64,000 nt of DNA from Coix lacryma-jobi var. lacryma-jobi (lineage: Eukaryota; Streptophyta; Magnoliopsida; Poales; Poaceae). The stretch lies in the NCBI GenBank assembly GCA_009763385.1, contig CM019826.1:79567135-79631134 (forward strand). The letters run 5' to 3'. Numbering within the stretch: position 1 is the first letter of the stretch; the number at the start of each line of letters is the position of its first letter. A program made the position numbers and the translations under genes. Of the stretch, positions 1 through 10,160 are shown piece by piece. The notes beneath the pieces are model-generated. The model saw nothing but the letters and a program-made list of their open reading frames with translations. It searched no databases and had not been told where the DNA came from.

Positions 1-1
1 A

Positions 2-1642
2 GACTACTGGAATATCTTGAATCTCTTTAACAGCGGTTGCACAGACACTGCCGCACATCTGGTCAACGGTTTTCTTGGGGATTGGAAGTTGAATGAAAAG
101 CTCAGAAGTACTATTAGGTATGATCAACCTGATTGTTCTATGCAAGGCATCTAATATTGCCTTCTGCTGGTACATCCAGTTCATTCCTAGGATCACATCT
201 ATATCCTGATCCTTGATTACTATCATATTAGTGGGATAAGTATGCCCGACAAATTCTACGGGCACCTGATGCACCACTTCCTTTGTATATAAACGACCTC
301 CCGGTGTGTGTATAAGGAAATTTTCCTTTGCTTCCCCAATAGGTATATGATGCTTTTCAACAAAACTCTTACTGATAAAGGTATGCGATGCACCAGAATC
401 AAATAATAATACGGCAGGATGGTGAGCAACTGAAAACATACCCATCATGACGGGTTCCCCTTCAGGAATATCTGCCGCTTGCGCATAATATACCCGGCCA
501 GTTTTCAGGACGGTCTTATTCTTCTGATTATTATTGTGGCCTTGATTCTGCTGTGGCGGTTGCTGTGGCCGCTGCTGGGAATTCTGACCACTTTGCCCCT
601 GTGGAGTAATTGAAATGCTCTTCCTGGGATACGGGCAATTACGGGAGAAATGGCCCGGCTTTCCACAGTTGTAGCATGGGTAATTATGGTTCTGGGGAGT
701 CTGGGTTCGAATGCCAAGGGCATTCGGCTGTCGTGGATAATTAGAGTTCACAACAGTTTTAGCAGATGACTGCTGTGAGCTGGTTTGTTGTTGCTGGGGT
801 GGACGATACGGTGGACGGTTATGCTGGACTGGATGGTATATGATACGCTGGCGCTTCTTATTGCCACCAAACGATCCAGTTGAACTCCCACCCTTCCTCT
901 TTTTAGCTTCGAGATGCTTCAAATGCTTCTCTTCTGCAGATATAGCTTTATTCACCGCATCATTGAAGGAGATATTATCGTCACACATTGCCAGCATCTT
1001 CTGCATCTTCGTATTCAGCCCCCTCATGAAGCTACTGTGCTTCTTTTCATCGGTGTTCACGTGATCCAAAGCATACTGGGATAGATGATTAAACTTGCCA
1101 ATATACTGCTGTACTGGCTGATCCCCCTGCCTGAGGGCTAAAAACTCTTCAGTTTTCATCCGCATCACACCCGCTGGAATGTAGTGAGCTTTGAAGGCTC
1201 TCGAGAACTCCTCCCAGGTAACGCGGTGTCCTGGAGCTTGGGCAGCTTCAAAATTTGCCCACCAAGTTCCCGCAGCTCCCCTCAACTGTTGGGCTGCGAA
1301 AGCTGGCTTCTGAGTTTCGGTACAGTGAATTAGCTCAAACTTCTGATTCATAGTACGGAGCCAATCTGCAGCTTCTAAAGGCTCCTCAGCCTTAGTGAAT
1401 ACTGGTGGCCTGGTCTCTGTGAAGTCTTGATAAGTACTTTCCTGGGCCTGATGATGATGTCGGCCACGCTGTCCATATGGTGCATTCTGAACTAGGCCCT
1501 GCAGCAGACGTGCATTGTCTGTTGTGGCACCCATGAGTGCAGCAATAGCGTCTGCCAGCGTTGGTGGAACTGGGGGTGCATTGGGAACACTTTCCCCATC
1601 ATGAGACGAACCAGTCCCATCAGCAGCACGAGTACGAGGCAT
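2..1642 (-). CDS. Element A gag-protease (start of gag-pol polyprotein), partial
   Basis: Starts at the ATG at 1642 (MPRTRAADG) and stays open for 547 codons to the window edge, so the C-terminal part is missing. Gag forms the capsid-like particle; the protease cleaves the polyprotein. Seen in order: a proline-rich N-terminus; a retrotransposon gag domain including TWWANFEAAQAPGHRVTW and the IPAGVMRMKTEEF block; a zinc knuckle CYNCGKPGHFSRNC encoded near 633-680; an aspartic protease active site LFDSGASHTFIS near 380-410; and the protease motif DVILGMNWM near 175-195. It ends just before RT. It lies 209 bp downstream of the extra ORF on the same strand. Clade assignment to Tekay-like chromoviruses is by resemblance to element E. 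Confidence 0.9.
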   Translation of the reverse strand, partial: MPRTRAADGTGSSHDGESVPNAPPVPPTLADAIAALMGATTDNARLLQGLVQNAPYGQRGRHHHQAQESTYQDFTETRPPVFTKAEEPLEAADWLRTMNQKFELIHCTETQKPAFAAQQLRGAAGTWWANFEAAQAPGHRVTWEEFSRAFKAHYIPAGVMRMKTEEFLALRQGDQPVQQYIGKFNHLSQYALDHVNTDEKKHSSFMRGLNTKMQKMLAMCDDNISFNDAVNKAISAEEKHLKHLEAKKRKGGSSTGSFGGNKKRQRIIYHPVQHNRPPYRPPQQQQTSSQQSSAKTVVNSNYPRQPNALGIRTQTPQNHNYPCYNCGKPGHFSRNCPYPRKSISITPQGQSGQNSQQRPQQPPQQNQGHNNNQKNKTVLKTGRVYYAQAADIPEGEPVMMGMFSVAHHPAVLLFDSGASHTFISKSFVEKHHIPIGEAKENFLIHTPGGRLYTKEVVHQVPVEFVGHTYPTNMIVIKDQDIDVILGMNWMYQQKAILDALHRTIRLIIPNSTSELFIQLPIPKKTVDQMCGSVCATAVKEIQDIPVV

Positions 1643-1851
1643 CTGCTCATAAACAAACCAAACTTTATTGATCTCTGGGTTATTATACAATACAAAAATA
1701 TCAACTGCTTACATACTCATGTTACATTATTGATGCACAACAGAACTGATACATGATTCAACTAGCTTAAGATCAGGTTCAGCTAAACTATTACACAGCC
1801 CTTACCCCCTAGGGTTAAAGATCCACGCCTGACACTCTAGTGTGAGACGAT

Positions 1852-2400
1852 TCACTCGTCATCCTCACTCTCACTGTCGCTGTCATCAGCAGACTCAACC
1901 ATATCAGGATCTTCCTCACTCTGCCCTTCTACCTCTTCCTCATCCGTGAGTGTACCCATCTCATCTTCAGCTGCACTTGGAGGTGGAGGTGGATGGAGTT
2001 GATCATACAACACATGGACTTCCTCATGTAACTGGTCATTGAATACTTCTATATCCGTCACATATGCCTCCAACTCATGCAGACGGGCTAACGCGGCATC
2101 TTCTCGCTGCCAGGCAGTGTTCCGTTCTTCAAGCATTTTAGTCATGAGCTTTTCTGCATTGACTACGCTTCGGCTGGCCCCCTCCAGCTTGAGCTTCATG
2201 CCTCCAGCTTTGGCAAGTGCTAAACTCTTCTCCCGAGAGGTGGTGGCCAACTGAGATTTCAACTCACGAACCTCTGCCTGTAAGTCCTCATTAATCTCCT
2301 GACTCCTGCTGGACTCTTCCTCCTTGCGGGATGCGAGTTGGTGCATGGGTACACCATGAGGACCTGTACTCTTGCGAGGTGTTTCCTTACCGCGCGGCAT
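1852..2400 (-). CDS. Element A extra ORF ahead of gag: diverged histone H3-tail-like, coiled coil, acidic tail
   Basis: An intact 182-codon frame from the ATG at 2400; the frame is open further upstream, but this ATG gives the N-terminus that matches element E. It begins MPRGKETPRKSTG, which keeps R2, K4 and R8-K9-S10-T11-G12 of the histone H3 tail (mature H3 numbering) but has P, G, E and P at other sites. QLASRK follows where H3 has QLATK. Residues about 30-140 look like a coiled coil (heptad-rich, many E, K and L), then come a proline run (PPPPP) and an acidic tail (DSDSESEDDE). There is no histone fold, so it is not an H3 gene. Element E has a homologue in the same slot sharing KSTGP, HQLA and a LHEE-HVL block. 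Function unknown. Confidence 0.8.
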   Translation of the reverse strand: MPRGKETPRKSTGPHGVPMHQLASRKEEESSRSQEINEDLQAEVRELKSQLATTSREKSLALAKAGGMKLKLEGASRSVVNAEKLMTKMLEERNTAWQREDAALARLHELEAYVTDIEVFNDQLHEEVHVLYDQLHPPPPPSAAEDEMGTLTDEEEVEGQSEEDPDMVESADDSDSESEDDE

Positions 2401-2793
2401 CCTAGTGAGATAAAATTTTGAATTAGGCAGATAAAGAAAAAAATACTTTTTGGATAGCAAGAAAGGATTGGATTCTAACCCTTACCCCATTATACCATAT
2501 ACCACAAGTTGGTTAAGCATGATGTATGAAGCGTACTTACGCATAAAGCATATAAAATTTAAATTATACTCCCTTATAGAGGAGTAGAAATTTAACAACA
2601 ATTTCAAGTTAAGGCTTAACTTAACATGCTGCTCCACTTAACAATCTACGATCTACTACTTAAGACAGAACATAGATCGAAGAGCATCAACAAGGTAAGT
2701 CAAAAGCATTTTGGATCAAACTAGATTTCAAATAGTTTTGACTCAAATCATTTTGAAGTTTTGCAACAATACTACAAGACTGCTGCAATGATC
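2401..2793 (-). other. Element A leader between PBS and extra ORF
   Basis: About 390 bp of AT-rich untranslated leader between the PBS and the extra ORF. No conserved coding frame is seen. Element E has a leader of comparable length (about 360 bp). Confidence 0.6.
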
Positions 2794-2805
2794 GCTCTGA
2801 TACCA
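2794..2805 (-). other. Element A primer-binding site
   Basis: Minus-strand TGGTATCAGAGC, two bases inside the LTR boundary. This is the usual plant retrotransposon PBS matching the initiator methionine tRNA 3' end, where reverse transcription is primed. It fixes the inner LTR end at 2808. Confidence 0.9.
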
Positions 2806-2807
2806 GC

Positions 2808-5800
2808 TGTGACGGAACCTCCTGGATTATTAGGGCCCACGTGTACTTGTTCTTGTCCTACAGACCTCGGACAGACATACACTGTGCCCAATAGCCCAAA
2901 AGACCCACCACGTGTCATCGGGTAACCCGACTCATCCACGTTTCCTTACACTCCCAGGATCATTGCAAGAGTCATTGCAGTATTACAACAGTTCACAAAT
3001 AATATACATTAGAGAATAAAAGTGCGGAAGTATTACACCATAAGTTTTACAAACCAGTTGTTCAAACTCACGTCATTATTACAAACCATAGTTTTAAACT
3101 TTACCCTAGGTAGTGGAAGTAGCATTAATAAAACTGTATTTCACACACAAACAACCCCGCCTAAGGGTTGCATTACTCCTCCCCGGACCCGTCCTCCTCA
3201 ACGACGGTCACGCAACAAGCCCCGAAACAAGGCTGCTCGTGAACGTCACCTGCAACAGTGGATTAACAAATCCTGAGTACAAAGGTACTCAACAAGACTG
3301 ACCCGACAAGAGAAGAGAAGAACAGGTATGCTGGCTTGGGTAGGCTCAACAGTATTTTTCATTTGCATAAGTGCTTACTAAAGTAATCCTAGATCCAAAT
3401 TTTACTTAATCATTTAAGTACTTGGTATGAACTGAAAGTAAATCATTAGTGAGAGATTATCATCATTCTTTCTTAAACCAGTTCCATTTTCATTCTACGG
3501 TGCGGGTCGAAAGATTGAGTCTCCTTAACCGAGGAGCACGACGATTCGAATCGATTCAACCAGATCTGGTAGTTTTCCACGATCATACGATATATATATA
3601 TGTAGACCCTGGATCACACATATACCAACCCCAATCTCGGATCCTCCAAACAAGACCGGGTCCGCGCCACCCGAGAGTACTTGTACACCTCCAATCCGGG
3701 ACTTCGACCCACGAGGGTAGCTAGTACTCCCGCCATCTCTCCACTCCCAGTGCGCGATTAGCCGTTCTCATTTAAGAACCACCAAGGCAGGGCTTATCGT
3801 AGCATATGATCGGTACTTCACAGTTTCTCAATCTAGCAGGCCAACAACGGTTAACCCAAATCGACACATCCGGGTTACCCTGCATCTAATCCAAGGATCG
3901 ATGAAGGTGCCCGTCTGGCCTTAACCATCATTCTTTCTCATTATCATTCCAAAACGATAAGTATTGAAAACATTTCGCAAAAGCTTTATGAAGCAAGGCT
4001 AAGCATTTCTATCAGTGGCCTAAAACAGGTATCAAGGAATGATATATTGATAACAAGGTTGGTCAAGCATCAACAGGTTTAAAGAATTTATTTGATAAAC
4101 ATTTAATGCATCAGGTTATCGAAAGTAAGTGTAATTGTAAAACCAAGGAAATGGTTAAATAAACCGGGGCTTGCCTTCGATGATCGGGAGAGTCTGGAAC
4201 CCCTGATAACTTGGGTCAACTAGACACTCTGAACTTTCTGGATCAACCTCGCCTGGACACTCGATGATCTCAGAAGCTACACGATAATAGAATGTATGCT
4301 TAATGAGATTCTCATGTCATGATCATGGTAAGATGGAAATTTACTAGGTCATAAGCACTTGACTTGCAATAATTTGCCTCCACGGTAAAGTTGCAAACCA
4401 ACAAAACTAACTACATAAACATTCATATGATTAAATAAAGCATTTATAAATAAGAATAAAATTTATTTTCTTTAACCGAGCTCAAAATTTTTGTGATGAT
4501 ACTCTTTCATCTAAAAACAGTGACAAAAATAGTTTCATGATTTTTGGACAATTAAATAGGCCTACAAAAATCATCAAAGTCCATTTATTAATAAAAGGAC
4601 CTATTTAAAACATTTTCAAAATTTGTTCAAAACTCCAGTTCCATATTTTTCTTAAATATTAGGCAGCTTGAGCAAGCGACACAAAAATTTTCACAATTTG
4701 TGGAGCTTCCTACAAAAAGATATCAAAAAGACAAAATCTAACACTAAACAACCAAAACAGAAAAGAAAAACGTTCATCTCTCCTTACTGGGCTCGGCCCA
4801 TCTCCGGCCTACGGCCTCTGACAGCCGGACCCCAGGTGTCAGCGTCCTCCCTCTCCGCTTCGCGCCGAGGCCAGCGGATTCTCCGTCTCGCCCGACGCTA
4901 GTGGGTCTCCGTCTCGCGCCGAGACCGGCAGATCTCCGCCTCGCCCGAGGCTGGCAGATCTCCTTCTCCGCCTCGCCCGAGGCCTTCTCGGCCTCGCCCG
5001 AGGCTTTCTCCGGCTCGCCCGAGACCTGCGTCCGGCAGCCTCGACTCCTTCTCCGCCTCGCCCGAGGCTGGCAGCCGAAGGCTTCGACCTAACGCGCACT
5101 CCCGTTGACCGGCCTCCAACCTCATCACCGGCGAGGTCTCCGGCGACGGTGAGGCCTTCCACAACCTCGCCTGGATCTCGCGCATCGATTCCACCCTTCA
5201 CTTGCCCTAGCACCTACACGACCTTAAGCTATTAGCGGCCATGGCGGCTCGGCCATGCTGAGCACGGCGGTGATGTGGCGTTCCGGCCGCTAGGGCTCGG
5301 TAGCGACCTAGAAGAGGTTAGCACCACCTTGAGGTACGCCTCGCGACCATGGTACACCCCCTAGCTTGGACAGAGACGGCTTGCAAACATGCGGTCTACG
5401 GTGGCGGCCATGGCGGCTCTTGCGCCGACGGCGGACCTCGTGGACCGACCATGGTGACTCGGTAGCGACTGAACCAGGGAACGCAACACGTCGAGGAGCT
5501 CCTGACAACTACGGTGCTCACCTTGCCTTGACTCGAGGAGCACGGGACCAAGGTTGGCGACGGCGGTGGCGATGGCGGAGCTCGCGCCGGCGGCAACCGT
5601 CGTGGACTGCTCAAGTTACAGCGTTAGCGACCTCCAAAATAAGTCGATCATGAGCCATGACACCACCCGAAGCTAAAACACTGATTGAACTGACCGGAGA
5701 TACCTTGGCTTACCGTGAGCGCGACTAAGGCACTCACGGCGGCTTTCTGTCGGCAGTGAGGAAGAAGACGGTGGCGGTGGTGATTGCAAGCACTAAGGCT

Positions 5801-7119
5801 TGAGGTAGCTAGCTCAGGAGAAGCAGAAGAGTTGGGCGAAGTAACTGGGAAGATGGAGATGGCAGAGACACGGCAACGGTGGAGAAGAAGCTCGTCGCAG
5901 CCGAGCGGAAAACAGAGCAGGAGGGGAGGTGGCGGATGCGGGTGAAAAGAAGGTGGGGAAGCTCCCGGAGCTGGCCACCGCACGGGGTGACGCAGAGCGG
6001 CAAGCAGCTGCGTGGCCGGACACGCGGAGCCGGGCGAAGGTGCTCGACTACGGCGGCGGCGACGCGGCGGCCAAGGGCAGAGCACATGCTCTGCTCTTTA
6101 TCCCCCCTCTCCCAGATTACTGTAGCACCGCATTTTCCCCCTTTTCTATTTCTCTAAAAACTTGTACTACACTGCAAAAACTTCCAAAACCAAAGTTGCT
6201 CCAACTTTGGATTCTACAACTTTGTTTTATGAATCAAAGTCAAATTCTGTTTAGATTATGAAATAAGGTTAAAAGATCAAAAGTGGACCAAACTGAATTC
6301 AAAATTACTTTCAAATTTCCTGAACAACTTCAAATTTTGTCAAAGTATGAAAGGTAGAGTTTGAAAAGTTGTACAACTTTGCTTTAATACCCCAAAGCTG
6401 ATTTCAAAAGGAAAAAGGTCAATTGAATCAAAACAGTTCAAATCCAATTCAAATTTGGAAATTTGAAAATGGGACAGATTTAGGGTTTTGCAGTAAAAGC
6501 AAAATTACTTTTGATTTTACATTAACACTTGAAAAATGGTCAATGTATGAAAGGTTTATTTTTAAATTCTCTACAACTTTGATGTAGATCACCAACTCAG
6601 ATTTCAAATAATTTTCGAAAAACAAGTTTGAAATCAAAAAGGGACCATTTCCAGGGTTTGAATAGATTCAAAATTACTTAGAATTTTGTACAGAAACTTT
6701 GAAAATTTTGAATACCAAAGTTGTACCTCTTCTCAAGATCTACTAAAAAGCTTTTAGGGTCAGCCCCCAAATAAGCACAGACTTTGAGTTAACTGGAAAG
6801 GGTTAATTAACTTATATAGAAATTAATGATTTTCCCATTTTTAGGCTAAGTAAATTTTGTAACCTTTTGAATTGTTGAACTTGGATTCATGCCTTTACAT
6901 GACTCTAGTCAAAAGGGAATGAACACAAGTTACTTCATAAAGACATTCCAAATTAGGGTTTTGAGCTACCTCACAAGCATTAACAAAATGCTTCACACAT
7001 TAGGAATTAACTCATTTTAGTGAATGCATCTCAAGGTGAGCTAGCACATGATGCTATGGAATGGAATGCTTATGATGGCATGACAATATTTTATTCATGT
7101 AAACACCTGAGGTGTTACA
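2808..7119 (-). repeat. Element A 5' LTR (4312 bp)
   Basis: Plus-strand TGTGACGG at 2808 follows the PBS and TTACA at 7119 ends the LTR; read on the minus strand it is TGTAACACC...CACA. It shares landmarks with the E LTR (a block around 3250-3300 ending in tactcaacaagact, the CCACTCCCAGTGCGCG block near 3740, the GGGGCTTGCCTT block near 4166), so the two are related families. It contains a GC-rich hairpin array near 4936-5075 and GC-rich sequence to 6100. Small open frames here (for example 5648-6085) follow GC bias and I do not call them genes. I could not place a convincing TATA box. Confidence 0.88.
4936..5075. repeat. Short palindrome array in A LTR
   Basis: The 14-base palindrome GCCTCGCCCGAGGC occurs at 4938-4951, 4970-4983, 4991-5004 and 5055-5068, with decayed copies between (for example near 5012). 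Arms are GCCTCG/CGAGGC around a CC centre. Confidence 0.85.
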
Positions 7120-7362
7120 GAACTCGGACATGCTCAAACAGGAGGACAAGGCGTTACGTGCCCGGCTATTTGCCTCGTGCTCATCGATCTGGAGCTGAGT
7201 GACCCGAGCAGCCAAGACAACGTAATCATCCCTGTTGCAAATCTCCCAAACAGAAGAGCCCATGCTCTGGAGATAGGCCGACATGCGTATCTTCCAATAC
7301 GCATAGTTCGTCCCATCAATGAACGGCGGTTTGCCCACGCCGCGATCCATGTCGCCTTCCAT
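7120..7362 (-). pseudogene. Element C gag N-terminus, truncated by element A
   Basis: ATG at 7362; 81 codons remain before the frame is cut by the A LTR at 7119. The product starts MEGDMDRG and contains KPPFIDGTNYAYWKIRMSAY, typical of the copia gag N-terminal domain (a W- and Y-rich block near residues 10-45), followed by a helical stretch. The rest of gag and all of pol lie left of A, outside the window. Without its C-terminal two thirds it cannot make particles. Confidence 0.88.
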
Positions 7363-7399
7363 GGATCTGGAACCGGCTAAGGTGGAAGATCCTTAACCT

Positions 7400-7413
7400 G
7401 CTCGGATACCAAT
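7400..7413 (-). other. Element C primer-binding site
   Basis: Minus-strand ATTGGTATCCGAGC directly inside the LTR start (TGAAGGACC at 7414). It differs by one base from the common TTGGTATCAGAGC-type PBS. Confidence 0.82.
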
Positions 7414-7589
7414 TGAAGGACCGAGAATGCAAAAGCAAGGCGACCAGAGGGGGGGGGTGAATGGGAGCCAATAAAATTTCTCTCGAAACTATGGCCAAAT
7501 GTCCCAAAATCAACCCCCAAGAGCTATTGTCGAAAACGTGATGCCCACGACCCTTGGAAGAGGGTGGATGATCCCTAGGATCACAGCGA
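7414..7589 (-). repeat. Element C 5' LTR, inner segment
   Basis: Starts TGAAGGACCGAGAATGC, the same as the F LTR at 42567. Interrupted by element B after 7589. The last five bases, AGCGA (7585-7589), are duplicated at 17797-17801. Confidence 0.88.
7585..7589. repeat. Target-site duplication of element B, left copy
   Basis: AGCGA, repeated at 17797-17801 immediately outside the other LTR end. The undisturbed F LTR has AGCGG at the equivalent place (42738-42742). Confidence 0.85.
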
Positions 7590-8664
7590 TAAAGGGTCGA
7601 GATGGCGGACTAGAGGGGGGGTGAATAGTCCTTTATAAAAATAATCGCACCGGCTAACCGAAACAAATGCGGAATTAAAACTATCGGTCTAGCCAAGACT
7701 ACACCCCTCTACTTATACTCTATGACACCTTATAAAAGATTCTAAACAATGCAAATAAGGTGTCGGGCTAGCTAGGGCTCACCTAAACAATTATATCTTG
7801 CAAGGTTACACAAACCTATGCAACTAGTACTCAATCAACCGGGGAGCTCCTACACATGCCACTAAGCAAAAGCACAAAGCCTAAGCTCACTAGCAATGCT
7901 CAATAACAAGGCTACACAAGCCAAATTAGAGAGCTCAACTTAGCTACACAAACTAAGCAATGTGACTAGCAAGACTACAAGTCAACTAGTCACTCATGGG
8001 ATCAACTTCTATGCTACACAAGCAAGGAAGGTAACTAGCAAGCTACACAAGCTAACTAATTACAAGAGCAACTATACTAGCACAAGTATATGAACAAATA
8101 AATACAAGCTAGTGAATGGAGTTTGCAAACCACCGAGAAGATGAACACGAAGTTGACACGGTGATTTTTCTCCCGAGGTTCACTTGGTTGCCACCAAGCT
8201 AGTCCCCGTTGTGTCGACCACACACTTTGGTAGTTCGGCGGCTAATAGGCACCTCACCTAGCTCGACACTCGAGCGCCGCAAGAACTCACCCACAAGTGA
8301 GGGTAACTCAATGACACGCTCTACTAGAGTTGCTCTTCGCGATCCCCGCGGGGCGAGCACAATGCCCCTCACAATCCTTCTCCGGAGCTACGCACAATCT
8401 TCATGCGGGCTTCACGACGGAGACTCGATCACCAAGCCGTCTAGGAGGTGGCAACCTCCAAGAGTAACAAGCACCACCGGCTTGCAACACGAACACCTAG
8501 TGCCACTCGATGCAATCTCTCAAAGCAACGCACTAGAATCGCTCACTCGCAATAGATTCGCACACTAGCAAGCACAAGCGAGTTAGAGGGCTCCTAAGCA
8601 CTCCCCAACCATGGACACCAAGTCCCAAGGGTGCTTTTTTCTTGCCCAAGGGCCGGCCACCCCT

Positions 8665-8673
8665 CTATTTATA
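8665..8673 (-). promoter_or_regulatory. TATA box in B 3' LTR
   Basis: Minus-strand TATAAATAG, centred in the palindrome CCCCTCTATAAATAGAGGGG. It matches the plant TATA consensus and is oriented to transcribe toward lower coordinates, as the element requires. The GC-rich repeat array lies just upstream. Confidence 0.75.
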
Positions 8674-8724
8674 GAGGGGAGCCACAAACTAGCCGTTTTC
8701 CCCTTCTCCCGAGCTTCCACGCCT

Positions 8725-9150
8725 TCGGTCGGTACTACCGACCCAAGGGTCGGTACTACCGGCGGTCAAAAGGACCGTTGGAATCGCCTTTCTAACACGG
8801 GCGGTAGTAGGGTCGGTAGTAGGGTCGGTACTACCGGCCTCAGGGTCGGTACTACCGGCCTCAGGGTCGGTAGTAGGGTCGGTACTACCGAGGTTATGGC
8901 GGTACTACCTCTAGGCCAAAACTAGATCTACACAGAGAGCCTGAAAAACCACTTTGAACCTCGGTACTACCGACCCCCTGGTCGGTACTACCGTGCCCGG
9001 TACTACCGAGGTTATGGCGGTACTACCGGTAGGCCAAAAACTCCCCCGAACAGAGAGTTTTGCGTTCTGCTCGCGGAGGGGTTGGTAGTACCGAGGTTAT
9101 GGCGGTACTACCGGCCTCAGGGTCGGTAGTAGGGTCGGTACTACCTCTAG
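8725..9150. repeat. GGTCGGTACTACC hairpin array in B 3' LTR
   Basis: Irregular repeats of GGTCGGTACTACC and its complement, interspersed with the CCTCAGG block. Many form hairpins, for example CGGTAGTA (8814-8821) against TACTACCG (8829-8836) around a 7-base loop. It lies immediately upstream of the LTR TATA box. The equivalent array in the 5' LTR (about 16365-16810) differs by small indels. Confidence 0.85.
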
Positions 9151-10147
9151 GCCAAAACTGACCTCCGCGCTAAAACGACCATAACTCTTAGCTCCGAACT
9201 CCGATTTCGATGATCTTGGACATTTTGGAAAGCTTATTCGGAGGGCTACACATCCCACATGAATACAAGATCCAAATCACAAAGGATTAGTACAGAATTC
9301 CAATCCAAGATCCATCGCTTCTCTTTTTCAACCAAATCTTTCTCCGAAACTTCTCCGAGTTGATCCAAATCAACTCCAACACCTTCTCCTTTGCAAATGT
9401 GCCAACACCACCAAGTGTACACCATCATGTGCATGTGTGTTAGCATTTTCACAATCATTTTTCAAAGGATTTTCACTTGCTCTCACCACGCCACTCGATC
9501 CTAACAACATCGCAAAGTTAGATCGCTCAAGTGGCACTAGATGACCGATATGCAAACAAGTTTGCTCCTCTTAATAGTACGGCCATCTATCCTAAACCCG
9601 GTCATAATCTTCTCTACACACCTATGACCGGTGAAATGAAATGCCCTATAAGTATACCTTTGCCTTGCGCATTCCATTCCATCTCCTCCATGTGTTGATG
9701 CAACACATGCACCAACCTCTTCATCAAATGATATGATCCACTTCATATCATCACATGGCCTCCATGGTCCATCGATCTTGACATCACTTGCTCTTCACCA
9801 TCGCTTTGGTCCTTCGGCGCCAAGTCTTGCTTAAGCCTCCCGACACTCGGTACCAACGGCTTCAAAGCCTCCAACTTGCCCTTCACCTTTGCAACCGGTC
9901 CATCAAGCCAAGTCTTGCCTTGATCTTCACCATCTTAGCCACATGACCACATGTCATGTTTCATGTGCATTAAGCTCCTTCTTCACATGTGTGAGCCTTG
10001 CAACATCTTCCAAGCTATTTCACCTCTATGGCATATGTTGCTCACACATGATCACCTATGGACTAATCACCTGTGTAATTCACTTCAAACACATATTAGT
10101 CCACCTAAGTTGTCACTCGATTACCAAAACCAAACTAGGACCTTTCA

Positions 10148-10160
10148 ATCTCCCCCTTTT
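10148..10160 (-). other. Element B polypurine tract
   Basis: Minus-strand AAAAAGGGGGAGAT directly abutting the 3' LTR start; primes plus-strand DNA synthesis. Confidence 0.85.

Larger units (their letters stand above)
1..7119 (-). mobile_element. Element A: Ty3/gypsy chromovirus (Tekay-like), 5' part only
   Basis: LTR retrotransposon read on the minus strand and running off the left edge. Seen: 5' LTR (2808-7119), PBS complementary to a tRNA 3' end, an extra ORF (1852-2400), then gag-protease open to position 1. RT, RNase H, integrase and the 3' LTR lie outside the window. Its LTR end (TTACA at 7119) abuts a copia gag frame that stops there in mid-domain, so A inserted into element C. The first five bases beyond the LTR (7120-7124, GAACT) should be the TSD, but the other copy is outside the window. 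No stop codon was found in the visible gag-protease, so A looks younger than G. Confidence 0.9.
7590..10147 (-). repeat. Element B 3' LTR (2558 bp)
   Basis: Plus-strand ends are TAAAGGG at 7590 and CCTTTCA at 10147. Read on the minus strand it begins TGAAAGGTCCTAGTTTGG and ends CCCTTTA, so the terminal pair is TG...TA rather than TG...CA. It includes a TATA box (8665-8673) and the GGTCGGTACTACC array (about 8725-9150). It has a 15-bp segment near 10048 (ctatggactaatcac region) that is absent from the 5' LTR copy. Confidence 0.92.
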
